Both the position numbers and the translations under genes were made by a program. 37,979 bases of DNA from Beijerinckiaceae bacterium (lineage in GTDB: Bacteria; Pseudomonadota; Alphaproteobacteria; Rhizobiales; Beijerinckiaceae). Positions 7,302 through 14,966 of the stretch are shown one piece after another. Numbering within the stretch: position 1 is the stretch's first letter; the number at the start of each line of letters is the position of its first letter. The DNA lies in assembly GCA_947453155.1 (NCBI GenBank), contig CANGFE010000022.1, positions 1 to 37,979 on the forward strand, read 5' to 3'. The notes under the pieces are model-generated. The model saw nothing but the letters and a program-made list of their open reading frames with translations. It was not told where the DNA came from and did not search any database.

Positions 7302-7991
7302 TCAGGCCGCTTTGCTCTCTTTGAACGGTGCCATCAGCTTGGCCATCTCATCGAGTGACACAACGGACGCATATTTCGCATCCATGTCGAAGAGATTGGC
7401 GGCATGGGCAAAGGGCGAGCGGTCGAAACAACATTCGTCGACCACAAAGGTCGAGAAGCCGTTTGAAAAACCATCCACCACGGAAGCGCGCACGCAGCCT
7501 GATGTGGAGACACCGCAGAAGATCAGTGAATCCACGCCCTTCTGCACAAGGCCCGACAAAAGCGGCGTCTGGAAAAAGGCAGATGCGCGGGTCTTGCCCA
7601 ACACCCATTCACCGGCGCGCGGAATGATCGGCGGGGGGAAGGAATTGGCATCGGGCGGCGGTGCTTTCGTGCGCTTGGATTTGGTGGCTTTGCCGGCGAA
7701 GGGCGTATTGTCTTCATTGGCGCGGGTGAAGACGATGGGCAAATCGCGCGCGCGGAACATATCGATCAAACGCATGATTTTCGGCATAGCTTCCCATGAG
7801 ACAGGTCCGCAGGCCGAGCCGAAACTGGCGATGGATTCTTCGAGCGTCTGGCCTTCATAGCCCGTGAAAGCATAAGTCATATCAATGACGATCAGCGCCG
7901 GGCGCGCACCCAATTTCATGTCGGTGAGGAAGCCAGCACTCTTATAAGTTGCAAGCTCGGATGCCGGAATCAGCTTCATCCAGTCTTTCAT
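7302..7991 (-). CDS. Isochorismatase-family cysteine hydrolase
   Basis: A 229-residue cytoplasmic hydrolase of the isochorismatase-like (cysteine amidohydrolase) superfamily. The catalytic triad is visible: Asp37 in PALIVIDMTYAF, Lys133 in VLGKTRASAFF and Cys166 in CGVSTSGCVRAS, the last preceded by the non-proline cis-peptide region GVST. The pattern with SGCVRAS and a long insertion resembles N-carbamoylsarcosine/maleamate-type amidohydrolases, which release ammonia from an amide or carbamoyl group, more than true isochorismatases. It converges on the orphan tctC-type gene and ends the transport/catabolic island. The exact substrate is not deducible. GGAGG lies about five bases before the ATG. 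Confidence 0.87.
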   Translation of the reverse strand: MKDWMKLIPASELATYKSAGFLTDMKLGARPALIVIDMTYAFTGYEGQTLEESIASFGSACGPVSWEAMPKIMRLIDMFRARDLPIVFTRANEDNTPFAGKATKSKRTKAPPPDANSFPPPIIPRAGEWVLGKTRASAFFQTPLLSGLVQKGVDSLIFCGVSTSGCVRASVVDGFSNGFSTFVVDECCFDRSPFAHAANLFDMDAKYASVVSLDEMAKLMAPFKESKAA

Positions 7992-8155
7992 GCGCGCCTC
8001 CTTTGCCTTTTTTTCCAGTGAAGCAAATTGGCGCGCAAAAATCTCCTGCTATTCACAAGCCGCTCACATGCCCCGCCTTGCCCCGGCCCAAGCAAAGCCA
8101 TAGTTTCTGCGCCAGTCATTTCCGTATCCATTTTTGAAAAATCCGGCCCTTTTTA

Positions 8156-8545
8156 ATGCAAGCGCCCCCACCCCTGCATGATCCCGCCATGATGCGCTGG
8201 GCTGAGCCCATCATCCATGATGTGGTGAGCGCCGCCTATGCCGACGTCACGGACCAGCCTCGCGAGGTGCAATTTCTGACCCGCTGCCAGACCTTGCTCT
8301 GGCGGGCGTTGCTGACCGGCACGGGGTCCATCGCCCTTTTTCACGATGAAGTCCTGCGCAATGCCCTGCGTCTTGGCCTTGGCGAAAACCGGATTGATGA
8401 AACCAATCGGCAGATTGTCACTGAACTCATGCTTGTGATTGCCACGCGCCATGCCCGCTCACCCCGGCAGGCGGCGCAGTCCAGCGTGCAGGTGGCGCAG
8501 GCCTATGGACGCCTGACAAGCGCCAAGGCCCAACAGCAGGCCTGA
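8156..8545 (+). CDS. Hypothetical protein, small and soluble
   Basis: I do not recognise this 129-residue product. It is helical, without signal peptide or membrane segment, and carries a central RCQTLLWRALLTGTGSIALFHDE stretch and an Ala/Gln-rich C-terminus. There is no convincing ribosome site before the ATG at 8156; ATGs at 8189 and 8192 (MMRWAEP...) are alternatives, the shorter form removing a Pro-rich start. It lies about 85 bases upstream of the RecD-like helicase gene on the same strand and could be transcribed with it. Codon use matches its neighbours, which supports a real gene. Confidence 0.55.
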   Translation: MQAPPPLHDPAMMRWAEPIIHDVVSAAYADVTDQPREVQFLTRCQTLLWRALLTGTGSIALFHDEVLRNALRLGLGENRIDETNRQIVTELMLVIATRHARSPRQAAQSSVQVAQAYGRLTSAKAQQQA

Positions 8546-8630
8546 TCTCCAACTTGTCGCTTGCCAAGCGGCGCGCAAGGCTTCATGTCCCGAGTGTGAT
8601 GTGAGGCAAGCGGGGCTGGAGGTCGCGACA

Positions 8631-9725
8631 TTGAGTGAAGTCTGGTCGCCGCAACAAGACCAAGCGCTGAAGGAAATTGCGAAATGGCTGAAGACGGGCC
8701 ATCCGCAAATCTTCCGCCTATTTGGATATGCCGGCACAGGCAAGACCACACTTGCGCGCCATATTGCCGAAGGCATTGATGGCGATGTTGTCTTCGCCGC
8801 CTTCACCGGCAAAGCCGCGCTCGTCTTGCGCAACAAAGGTTGCGATGAGGCACGCACCATCCATTCACTGATCTATCGCGCGCAGGATGTCGATGCGGAA
8901 GTCCCCGCTTTCGTCATCAACGAGCAAAGCCCTGCCAATGAGGCAGCTCTCATCATCATCGATGAATGTTCGATGGTGGATGAGGAATTGGGCCGCGACC
9001 TTCTCTCCTTCGGCCGCCCCGTTCTGGTGTTGGGCGATCCGGCGCAATTGCCGCCGGTCAAAGGTGGTGGCTTCTTCACCGAAGCCGAACCCGATTTTAT
9101 GCTTACCGAAGTCCATCGCCAGGAGGCCGACAATCCGATTGTGCGCATGTCAATGATTGTGCGCGAAGGCGGGCGGCTCGAGCGTGGCACTTATGGCGAG
9201 AGCCGCATCATTGCACGCGATGCGATTGATGCGATCAGCGTCACCAAGGCGGATCAAGTGTTGGTTGGCCTCAACAAGACGCGCCGCCTCTACAATAAGC
9301 GCCTGCGCGAATTATTCGGCTATGCCGGCACCATGCCTGAACCCGGCGACCGCCTCGTCTGCCTTAAAAACGATCGCAAAAAAGGGTTACTCAACGGCGG
9401 CTTGTGGACGGTCAAAACAACTTCGACCGTGCGCAGTGGCAAATTACGTATGGCGATTGTGCCCGACGAAGAGCCTACAAAAAAACCTTTGCGCGTGCGC
9501 GTGCTGCCAGCGTTTTTCGAGAGTGAAGAGGAGATCCCCTATTCACTCCGGCGTGATTCAGACGAATTTGATTTTGGCTATGCGCTGACCGTGCATAAGG
9601 CTCAAGGATCGCAATGGGACGAGATTGTGCTTTTCGATGAATCCTATGCTTTCCGCGAACATCGTGCGCGCTGGCTTTATACGGCTATCACGCGTGCGGC
9701 TGAACGCATCACGATTGTGACCTGA
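8631..9725 (+). CDS. RecD-like SF1 DNA helicase (AAA_30/UvrD_C_2)
   Basis: An ATP-dependent DNA helicase-like protein of about 364 residues, shorter than RecD2. Motifs in order: SPQQDQAL (Q-like motif, about 6-13), Walker A GYAGTGKTT (Lys38), FTGKAALVL (Ia), IIIDECSMVD (Walker B), LVLGDPAQLPPV (III), LTEVHRQ (IV), and C-terminal GYALTVHKAQGSQW with YTAITRAAERI (V and VI). It lacks the N-terminal HhH region of RecD2, so it is a compact helicase core, probably acting in replication-linked repair. A TTG at 8631 lies eight bases after GGAGG and starts SEVWSPQQ; a GTG at 8601 is an alternative adding ten residues. It is followed after three bases by a dedA gene. Confidence 0.85.
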   Translation: MSEVWSPQQDQALKEIAKWLKTGHPQIFRLFGYAGTGKTTLARHIAEGIDGDVVFAAFTGKAALVLRNKGCDEARTIHSLIYRAQDVDAEVPAFVINEQSPANEAALIIIDECSMVDEELGRDLLSFGRPVLVLGDPAQLPPVKGGGFFTEAEPDFMLTEVHRQEADNPIVRMSMIVREGGRLERGTYGESRIIARDAIDAISVTKADQVLVGLNKTRRLYNKRLRELFGYAGTMPEPGDRLVCLKNDRKKGLLNGGLWTVKTTSTVRSGKLRMAIVPDEEPTKKPLRVRVLPAFFESEEEIPYSLRRDSDEFDFGYALTVHKAQGSQWDEIVLFDESYAFREHRARWLYTAITRAAERITIVT

Positions 9726-9728
9726 GCC

Positions 9729-10256
9729 ATGCATCCGCAAATCGCAGCCTTTCTCGATTTTGTGCGCGAGCATCAGGAATTCGCCGCACCCATCGTGTTT
9801 CTCCTCGCCTTTGGAGAATCTTTGGCGCTCATCTCTTTGCTGATCCCAGCGACCGTCATGCTGATTGGCATTGGCGCTTTGATCGGCGCCTCCGGCATTG
9901 ACTTCTGGCCGATTTATTTTGGCGCTGTGCTGGGAGCTGGCTTGGGCGACTGGCTGTCTTACTGGCTTGGCCGCTATTACCACGAACACATTGCGCGCAT
10001 GTGGCCCTTGTCGAAACATCCCGACATGCTGGAAAAGGGGCATGCCTTTTTTGAAAAATGGGGCTGGCCCGGTGTCTTCATCGGCCGTTTCTTTGGCCCC
10101 TTGCGTGCCATTGTGCCACTGGTCGCGGGTACATGCGCAATGCCGAAAGGCGCCTTTCAAATTGCCAATTGGTCGTCGGCGATTCTCTGGGCGGGCCTGC
10201 TTTTGGGGCCAGGCTCAGTAGGCCTATCCCAACTGCGCGACACATTCCTGCGCTGA
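9729..10256 (+). CDS. DedA-family inner membrane protein
   Basis: A 175-residue polytopic membrane protein of the DedA/SNARE-associated (VTT domain) family. It shows the family's conserved ESLALISLLIPATVMLIG segment, GAVLGAGLGDWLSYWLGRYYH, FFEKWGWPGVFIGRFFGPLRAIVPLVAG (with the key Arg residues in GRFFGPLRA) and a final hydrophobic helix. Members are lipid scramblases or flippases linked to undecaprenyl phosphate or phospholipid recycling and to proton-motive-force homeostasis. It begins directly after the helicase stop, suggesting one transcription unit. Its 3' end overlaps the convergent cyclopropane synthase gene by 33 bases. Confidence 0.9.
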   Translation: MHPQIAAFLDFVREHQEFAAPIVFLLAFGESLALISLLIPATVMLIGIGALIGASGIDFWPIYFGAVLGAGLGDWLSYWLGRYYHEHIARMWPLSKHPDMLEKGHAFFEKWGWPGVFIGRFFGPLRAIVPLVAGTCAMPKGAFQIANWSSAILWAGLLLGPGSVGLSQLRDTFLR

Positions 10257-11477
10257 ATTTTCTTTGGCGCGCAAAGCTTCTTCCGCCCGCCCGATATAAT
10301 CCCGCGTCAGCGGGACGGCATCAACGCGCTTGACCAATTGGATTTGAAAATTCACCGCCTGCCCCAGACGGAAGGTGGCCTCTGATGCCGCCAAATAAAA
10401 TTCCCACATGCGACAGAAACGCTCGTCATAAAGCTGCGCAATCTCGGCCCGATGCGCCTGAAAACTGGCATACCAATGCTGCAAGGTGAAAGCATAATGA
10501 AGGCGCAAGATTTCAACATCGGTCGTGATCAATCCAGAACGCTCGATGGCCGGCATGATTTCGGACAATGACGGCAAGTGGCCGCCGGGAAAAATATATT
10601 TCGCAATGAACGGATTGGTGGCGGATGGCACATCGGGACGCCCGATCGTGTGGATGAGCGCCACACCATCGTCTGTCAGAAGATCGGCGATTTTACGAAA
10701 GAAGGCATCGTAAAAGCCTACGCCGACATGCTCAAACATGCCGACAGACACAATGCGCTGATAGCGCCCGCGCTCGTCCCGGTAATCGCGCAAATGAAAT
10801 TCGGGGGGCTGCGCCAATCCACTCTGCGCAGCACGACGCGTGGCAATCGCCAATTGCTCCGCCGACAAAGTCACGCCCGTAACGCGCGCCTCGCATAGGC
10901 GTGAGAGATAAAGCGCCATGCCACCCCAGCCACAGCCAATATCCAAAACGCGCTGGCCGGGCTCGATCAGCAATTTGGCCGCGAGATGGCGTTTCTTGGC
11001 GAGCTGCGCTTCATCGAGCGCCTGACCGCCATGTTCGAAATAAGCGCAAGAATATTGTTTGTCGGCATCAAGAAACAAATCATACAGCCGATGATCCAGA
11101 TCATAATGATGCGCCACGTTTTTGCGCGCACGGAACGGATCATTTTGCTGTGCGAGGCGGCGCAATTGCGTGCGCAGTAAATGCAGTAGCGAGAGCCAAC
11201 GCGGCTGATTCACTTGCACAAGATTGGCAAGAACGAGCTGCAACACATCCAGCAACGTGCCGCGCGTGATTTCCATGGCGCCATCCATATAAAGCTCACC
11301 AAAGGCCAATTCGGGATCGCGCAACAAGCGCCATTGGGCATGCTCATCCTTAAAGCGAAGCCCAAGCAAGACGCCTGAACCATCGCCAGCATGGATAGGT
11401 TTGCCCTGTGGCGTCTCAACTTCAAGTGAGCCGCGACGAATGAAGCACCGAACAAATTTTTCAAAGGCGCTCTGCAT
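10224..11477 (-). CDS. cfa: Cyclopropane-fatty-acyl-phospholipid synthase
   Basis: This SAM-dependent enzyme adds a methylene bridge to unsaturated acyl chains of membrane phospholipids. The 417-residue product has the N-terminal lipid-binding domain (GELYMDGAMEITRGTLLDVL), the SAM site VLDIGCGWGGMALYLSR, then VTGVTLSAEQLAIA, IVSVGMFEHVGVGFYDAFF and the FPGGHLPSLSEI and LHYAFTLQHWY motifs typical of CFA synthases. The reading frame stays open upstream to 11846, but the extra 123 residues are antisense to an exported-protein gene and have no family similarity. The ATG at 11477 (MQSAFEKFVRCFI) gives normal length and is preceded by GGAAAG. The two genes are divergent, with about 145 bases between starts. 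Confidence 0.92.
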   Translation of the reverse strand: MQSAFEKFVRCFIRRGSLEVETPQGKPIHAGDGSGVLLGLRFKDEHAQWRLLRDPELAFGELYMDGAMEITRGTLLDVLQLVLANLVQVNQPRWLSLLHLLRTQLRRLAQQNDPFRARKNVAHHYDLDHRLYDLFLDADKQYSCAYFEHGGQALDEAQLAKKRHLAAKLLIEPGQRVLDIGCGWGGMALYLSRLCEARVTGVTLSAEQLAIATRRAAQSGLAQPPEFHLRDYRDERGRYQRIVSVGMFEHVGVGFYDAFFRKIADLLTDDGVALIHTIGRPDVPSATNPFIAKYIFPGGHLPSLSEIMPAIERSGLITTDVEILRLHYAFTLQHWYASFQAHRAEIAQLYDERFCRMWEFYLAASEATFRLGQAVNFQIQLVKRVDAVPLTRDYIGRAEEALRAKENSAQECVAQLG

Positions 11478-11622
11478 GCAAGCTTTCCAAGCAGGAGGAC
11501 CGGGACAATTCGAAACGGAACCACCTTCGCAGCCCATCGTTGGCGCAAGTCGAAGGAATGCCCGCTTTAGGAAACGGCCAAGGCGAATTTTGGTTCGGCG
11601 GGTCACTGACGGAGGCTTCACC

Positions 11623-12231
11623 ATGCAGCTTAGGCAGAAAGCCAAAACGTGTCTTTGCGCTATCTCACTTGCGGCTCTGTTTCTGCCGCCCGCCTCTGCG
11701 CAAGCACAGCGCATGGAAATACCCGGCGGCGTCACCGTCTCGGGGGGAGGCGGTGGAAGCCGCAATGATTCTGCAGCACCGGGTGCGCGCATTGAGCAGC
11801 GTGTGCGCAGCGGCGCAGCCGAACGCGCTACGCCCCTGACAGTCACACGCCGCGACCGGCGCGGCGATGGAGGACGCTGGGTCTATACGGGGCGCGGCTA
11901 TGATCGCGGTGGCTATTACCGTGACCGGCGGGACTATGGCTTTCCAGGATTACTGGCCGCCCCCTTCCTTCTGCCTTGGTATCTGCTGGGCGGGGGCTAC
12001 TACGACGGCGGCACGAATATGGGCCCCTATTATGAGGACCCGTGGGCCAGCGACCCCGCCTATTACCCAGCCTATCCAGGCCCTTCGACCACGTTTAGCG
12101 CCCCGCTCGGCCAATATTGCGCGACCCCGCAAAAGGTCTGTCTGCTCTACCAGCCGGCGGAAGTGGGGGTCGGCTGCTCCTGCCGGGCCCCAGCGGGCCT
12201 TCCCCGCTTCCGGGGGGCCGTGGTTCCCTGA
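11623..12231 (+). CDS. Exported Gly/Tyr-rich hypothetical protein
   Basis: A 202-residue secreted protein of unknown function. It has a clear signal peptide (KAKTCLCAISLAALFLPPAS, cleavage near AQAQ), a Gly/Ser/Arg-rich low-complexity middle with repeated Tyr-Asp-Arg-Gly motifs (about 75-105), a short hydrophobic LLAAPFLLPWYLLGGGYY stretch, and a C-terminal Cys module QYCATP...VCLLYQPAEVGVGCSC with four Cys. That C-terminal module recurs at the ends of small alphaproteobacterial envelope proteins, so the protein probably sits in the periplasm or at the outer membrane. The ATG at 11623 follows GGAGG by seven bases, which rules out the longer open frame from 11401. Confidence 0.75.
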   Translation: MQLRQKAKTCLCAISLAALFLPPASAQAQRMEIPGGVTVSGGGGGSRNDSAAPGARIEQRVRSGAAERATPLTVTRRDRRGDGGRWVYTGRGYDRGGYYRDRRDYGFPGLLAAPFLLPWYLLGGGYYDGGTNMGPYYEDPWASDPAYYPAYPGPSTTFSAPLGQYCATPQKVCLLYQPAEVGVGCSCRAPAGLPRFRGAVVP

Positions 12232-12259
12232 GGCAAAAAGCCCCATGCTGACCTGGCAC

Positions 12260-12284
12260 AAGGCCCGGACCACCTCCGGGCCTT
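12260..12284 (+). terminator. Hairpin after the exported-protein gene
   Basis: AAGGCCCGG (12260-12268) and CCGGGCCTT (12276-12284) form a perfect 9-bp stem with a seven-base loop. Only TTAACC follows, so termination may be partial or Rho-assisted. Confidence 0.45.
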
Positions 12285-12328
12285 AACCTGCGCGCATCAG
12301 TCCCCTCGCGCATCGCTTCTTAAATGTT

Positions 12329-12352
12329 TATAGTCTGGAACAAGTCCAGACT
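12329..12352 (+). promoter_or_regulatory. Irr-like palindrome overlapping a possible -10 box upstream of hemA
   Basis: AGTCTGGA (12332-12339) and TCCAGACT (12345-12352) form a perfect 8-bp inverted repeat with a five-base centre, 76 bases before the hemA start. A possible -10 box TATAGT (12329-12334) overlaps its left edge, but no clear -35 is seen. The geometry equals that of the alphaproteobacterial iron/haem regulator Irr (AGTTTAGA-N5-TCTAAACT), with T to C and A to G changes in each arm. No T-run follows, so a terminator is unlikely. Irr control is an inference from symmetry and location. Confidence 0.45.
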
Positions 12353-12427
12353 GCGGTTTCGGGGGATGAAAGGTTCCCTGGTCGCGCGCGCCCCGGGGTT
12401 GGGGCATCCATTCGAGGTGGTTTGAAA

Positions 12428-13708
12428 ATGGAGTACCGGCGTTACTTCGGCCAAGCGATCGACCGCCTCAAGGCGGAACGGCGCTACCGGGTTTTCGCAG
12501 ATCTCGAACGCGATGCCTCCCGTTTCCCCATTGCCCTTTGGCATACGGAGAAGGAGCCGTCGCCGCGCGAGGTCGTGATCTGGTGTTCCAATGACTATCT
12601 CGGCATGGGTCGCCATCCGAAAGTCATTGAAGCCATGCGCGAGGCTGCCGAAAAATACGGCGCCGGCGCAGGCGGCACACGCAACATTTCTGGCACCAAT
12701 CATCCGCTCGTTCAGCTCGAAGCGGAATTGGCTGACCTTCACAATAAGGAAAGCGCGCTCGCTTTCACGTCAGGCTGGATTTCCAATCTCGCCGCCATTT
12801 CGACGATTGCCGAGTTGCTGCCCAATTGCCTGATCATTTCGGATGCGCTCAACCACAATTCGATGATCGAAGGCGTACGCCGCTCCGGCTGCGAAAAGAC
12901 GATCTTCCGTCACAATGATATGGCGGATCTGGAAAAGATCTTGAAAGCCGCGGGCCATGACCGCGCCAAGCTCATCGTGTTCGAAAGCCTCTATTCGATG
13001 GACGGCGATATTGCGCCCGTCGCCGAAATCGCGGCCCTCGCCAAAAAATACAATGCGATGACCTATGTGGACGAAGTCCATGCGGTCGGCCTTTATGGAG
13101 CCCGCGGTGGCGGCATTTGCGAGCGTGACAATGTCATGTCGCAGATCGATGTCATTGAAGGCACGCTGGCCAAAGGTTTTGGTACGCTCGGCGGCTATAT
13201 TGCCGCGGACGAGGCCATTGTCGATGCCGTGCGCAGCTATGCGCCTTCCTTCATCTTCACCACCGCTCTGCCGCCCGCAGTTGCGGCCGCGGCTGGTGCG
13301 GCTGTGCGCCAGCTGAAACATTCGCAAGACGAGCGCCGTTTGCAGCAGCAGCAAGTCGCCCGCACCAAAGCAGCCCTCGCGGCTGCTGAAATTCCGGTCA
13401 TGGCGAACCCGTCGCACATTGTCCCCGTTTTTGTGGGCGATGCGGAATTGTGCAAATCGGCCAGCGACATTCTGCTCGAAAAGCACGCCATCTATATTCA
13501 GCCGATCAATTATCCGACGGTCGCGCGCGGCACGGAGCGTTTGCGCATCACGCCGACGCCCTACCACACCGATGCGCAGATCGAAGCTTTGGTGGACGCC
13601 CTGCGCGATGTCTGGCGGCGTTTGGGCCTGCCCTTCGGTGCGGTGCCGCAACCGGGCAAAGTGGCAGAAATGCCCAAGCCGCGATTGAAAATCGTCGCAG
13701 CAGAATAA
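12428..13708 (+). CDS. hemA: 5-aminolevulinate synthase
   Basis: A pyridoxal-phosphate enzyme condensing glycine with succinyl-CoA to 5-aminolevulinate, the first step of the C4 haem pathway used by alphaproteobacteria. The 426-residue product has the family's N-terminus ([20 protein letters not shown]), [34 protein letters not shown], the [11 protein letters not shown] substrate loop, [12 protein letters not shown] (PLP-ring Asp/His) and the PLP lysine Lys249 in [14 protein letters not shown], followed by [10 protein letters not shown]. The ATG at 12428 lies seven bases after GAGGTGG; a TTG two codons earlier is unlikely. A palindrome lies in its promoter region and a strong bidirectional terminator follows it. 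Confidence 0.96.
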   Translation: MEYRRYFGQAIDRLKAERRYRVFADLERDASRFPIALWHTEKEPSPREVVIWCSNDYLGMGRHPKVIEAMREAAEKYGAGAGGTRNISGTNHPLVQLEAELADLHNKESALAFTSGWISNLAAISTIAELLPNCLIISDALNHNSMIEGVRRSGCEKTIFRHNDMADLEKILKAAGHDRAKLIVFESLYSMDGDIAPVAEIAALAKKYNAMTYVDEVHAVGLYGARGGGICERDNVMSQIDVIEGTLAKGFGTLGGYIAADEAIVDAVRSYAPSFIFTTALPPAVAAAAGAAVRQLKHSQDERRLQQQQVARTKAALAAAEIPVMANPSHIVPVFVGDAELCKSASDILLEKHAIYIQPINYPTVARGTERLRITPTPYHTDAQIEALVDALRDVWRRLGLPFGAVPQPGKVAEMPKPRLKIVAAE

Positions 13709-13711
13709 GAC

Positions 13712-13737
13712 AAGGGCCGCATCAAGCGGCCCTTTTT
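13712..13737. terminator. Bidirectional intrinsic terminator between hemA and abrB-family gene
   Basis: AAGGGCCGC (13712-13720), loop ATCAA and GCGGCCCTT (13726-13734) form a perfect 9-bp stem followed by TTT on the plus strand, giving a five-T tract with the end of the stem. It serves hemA. It sits at the very end of the convergent gene, so it may also work weakly in reverse. Confidence 0.85.
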
Positions 13738-14828
13738 CATTCTTGTCCTTTGCGCCTGGCTTCTCGCCGCAACAAATATTGGATCAGAAACGGCAACGAG
13801 AGATTGATCAAAAAATAGCGCGAGAAATGATGCGCGCTGACAAAGAGCGGATCAATGCCAAGCCCCAAAGCCAGAACAATCATAGCCTCCAGACCACCGG
13901 GCGCATAAGCAATTAGGGTCGCGCCGAACGGCATGCCAAGCCAGGTTGAAGCGACAATCGCAAAGACCAGCGTCACCGCAATCGATGTGCCGATCGCCAG
14001 CGTCGACGCCAGCAGCGTGCGGCCGAACAATTGCCAGTCAAAATCCGCAAAGCGCGAACCCGCCCAAGCACCGATCATGATCTGGCCGATCATCATCCAC
14101 TCCAGCGGCACGCGGCCAGTGGCAAAGCCAGTGCCGTGAATGAGGCCAGAGGCTAGCATGGATCCGAAAATCATGCCGCCGCCCATTTTGAAACGCAAAA
14201 AGAGCAAGCCGAGCAGTGCCGAACACACAGCCGTGCCCGCCAGCATCAAAGGCGGATCATTGATCAGATCAGCCACAGGCGCGAGGTGAGCGTCTGATTC
14301 CATCACCACAATGATCGGCAACAGCACGACCAAGAAGATGACACGGATCATCTGCACAATCGCCACACGCGGAGGATCAGCGCCGACCGACAGAGAGATG
14401 GTGAGAATATAAGCGAGCGAGCCCGGCACGGCCGCCAGCAAAGCGGTCGGCGGCGACCAGCGCGAAATCAAATTGGAAACCGCCATGGAGGACGCCGTCA
14501 CCGCCACCACGCAAACGGTCATGATGGAAATGCTGACCGGATAAGTTGCGATATTTTTCAACGTGCCCGGATCAATGGCCGACCCAATCGACATGCCGGT
14601 GATCGTCATCGCGGTGAGGCGCAGCAAATTGCCGATGGGCGTCGCCCAGCCGAAATAAGACAGAAATGCCACAGACAAAACGGAGCCTGACATGGCCCCA
14701 CCGGGCACACCTGCCTTGAGAAAGGCGAGCCCTCCGGCAAAAGCCACCGCCATGGTGAGCACTTGCCCGCGCCAACCGGATGCCCAGGGTGATGCCACCC
14801 CGACAGAATTCTCCGGTTTGCGCCCCAT
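13737..14828 (-). CDS. AbrB-family (AbrB/PF05145) inner membrane protein
   Basis: A polytopic membrane protein of about 363 residues with some ten hydrophobic segments and an internal duplication: the pattern AGVPGGAMSGSVLSVA in the first half and FKMGGGMIFGSMLASG in the second. It is the membrane 'AbrB duplication' family, often mislabelled as ammonia monooxygenase or as a transcriptional regulator. It is probably a transporter, but the substrate is unknown. The ATG at 14828 follows AGGGGG closely; an ATG at 14846 would add MERQGV without a ribosome site. It is divergent from the large sensor kinase and convergent with hemA. Confidence 0.85.
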   Translation of the reverse strand: MGRKPENSVGVASPWASGWRGQVLTMAVAFAGGLAFLKAGVPGGAMSGSVLSVAFLSYFGWATPIGNLLRLTAMTITGMSIGSAIDPGTLKNIATYPVSISIMTVCVVAVTASSMAVSNLISRWSPPTALLAAVPGSLAYILTISLSVGADPPRVAIVQMIRVIFLVVLLPIIVVMESDAHLAPVADLINDPPLMLAGTAVCSALLGLLFLRFKMGGGMIFGSMLASGLIHGTGFATGRVPLEWMMIGQIMIGAWAGSRFADFDWQLFGRTLLASTLAIGTSIAVTLVFAIVASTWLGMPFGATLIAYAPGGLEAMIVLALGLGIDPLFVSAHHFSRYFLINLSLPFLIQYLLRREARRKGQE

Positions 14829-14966
14829 GACCCCCTGCCTTTCCATTTTGTGGGGCCCTTAAACCACCTCAACCGGCTGCCCGCAACCAGCCTCAACCCC
14901 GATTGGATTTGGCCTGCCGGACAGTGCTAGTGTCTTGGCCAAGAAACACGAAAAGCCGGAGCCGCC

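Noticed and set aside
8156-9725. Defence system made of the small unknown gene and the RecD-like helicase
   Set aside because: The helicase is a common housekeeping-type protein and the small gene has no nuclease or toxin motif; there is nothing beyond adjacency to support it.
11478-11846. Open frame extending the cyclopropane synthase by 123 residues upstream
   Set aside because: The extra part is antisense to the exported-protein gene, has no family similarity and no ribosome site; the ATG at 11477 gives normal length.
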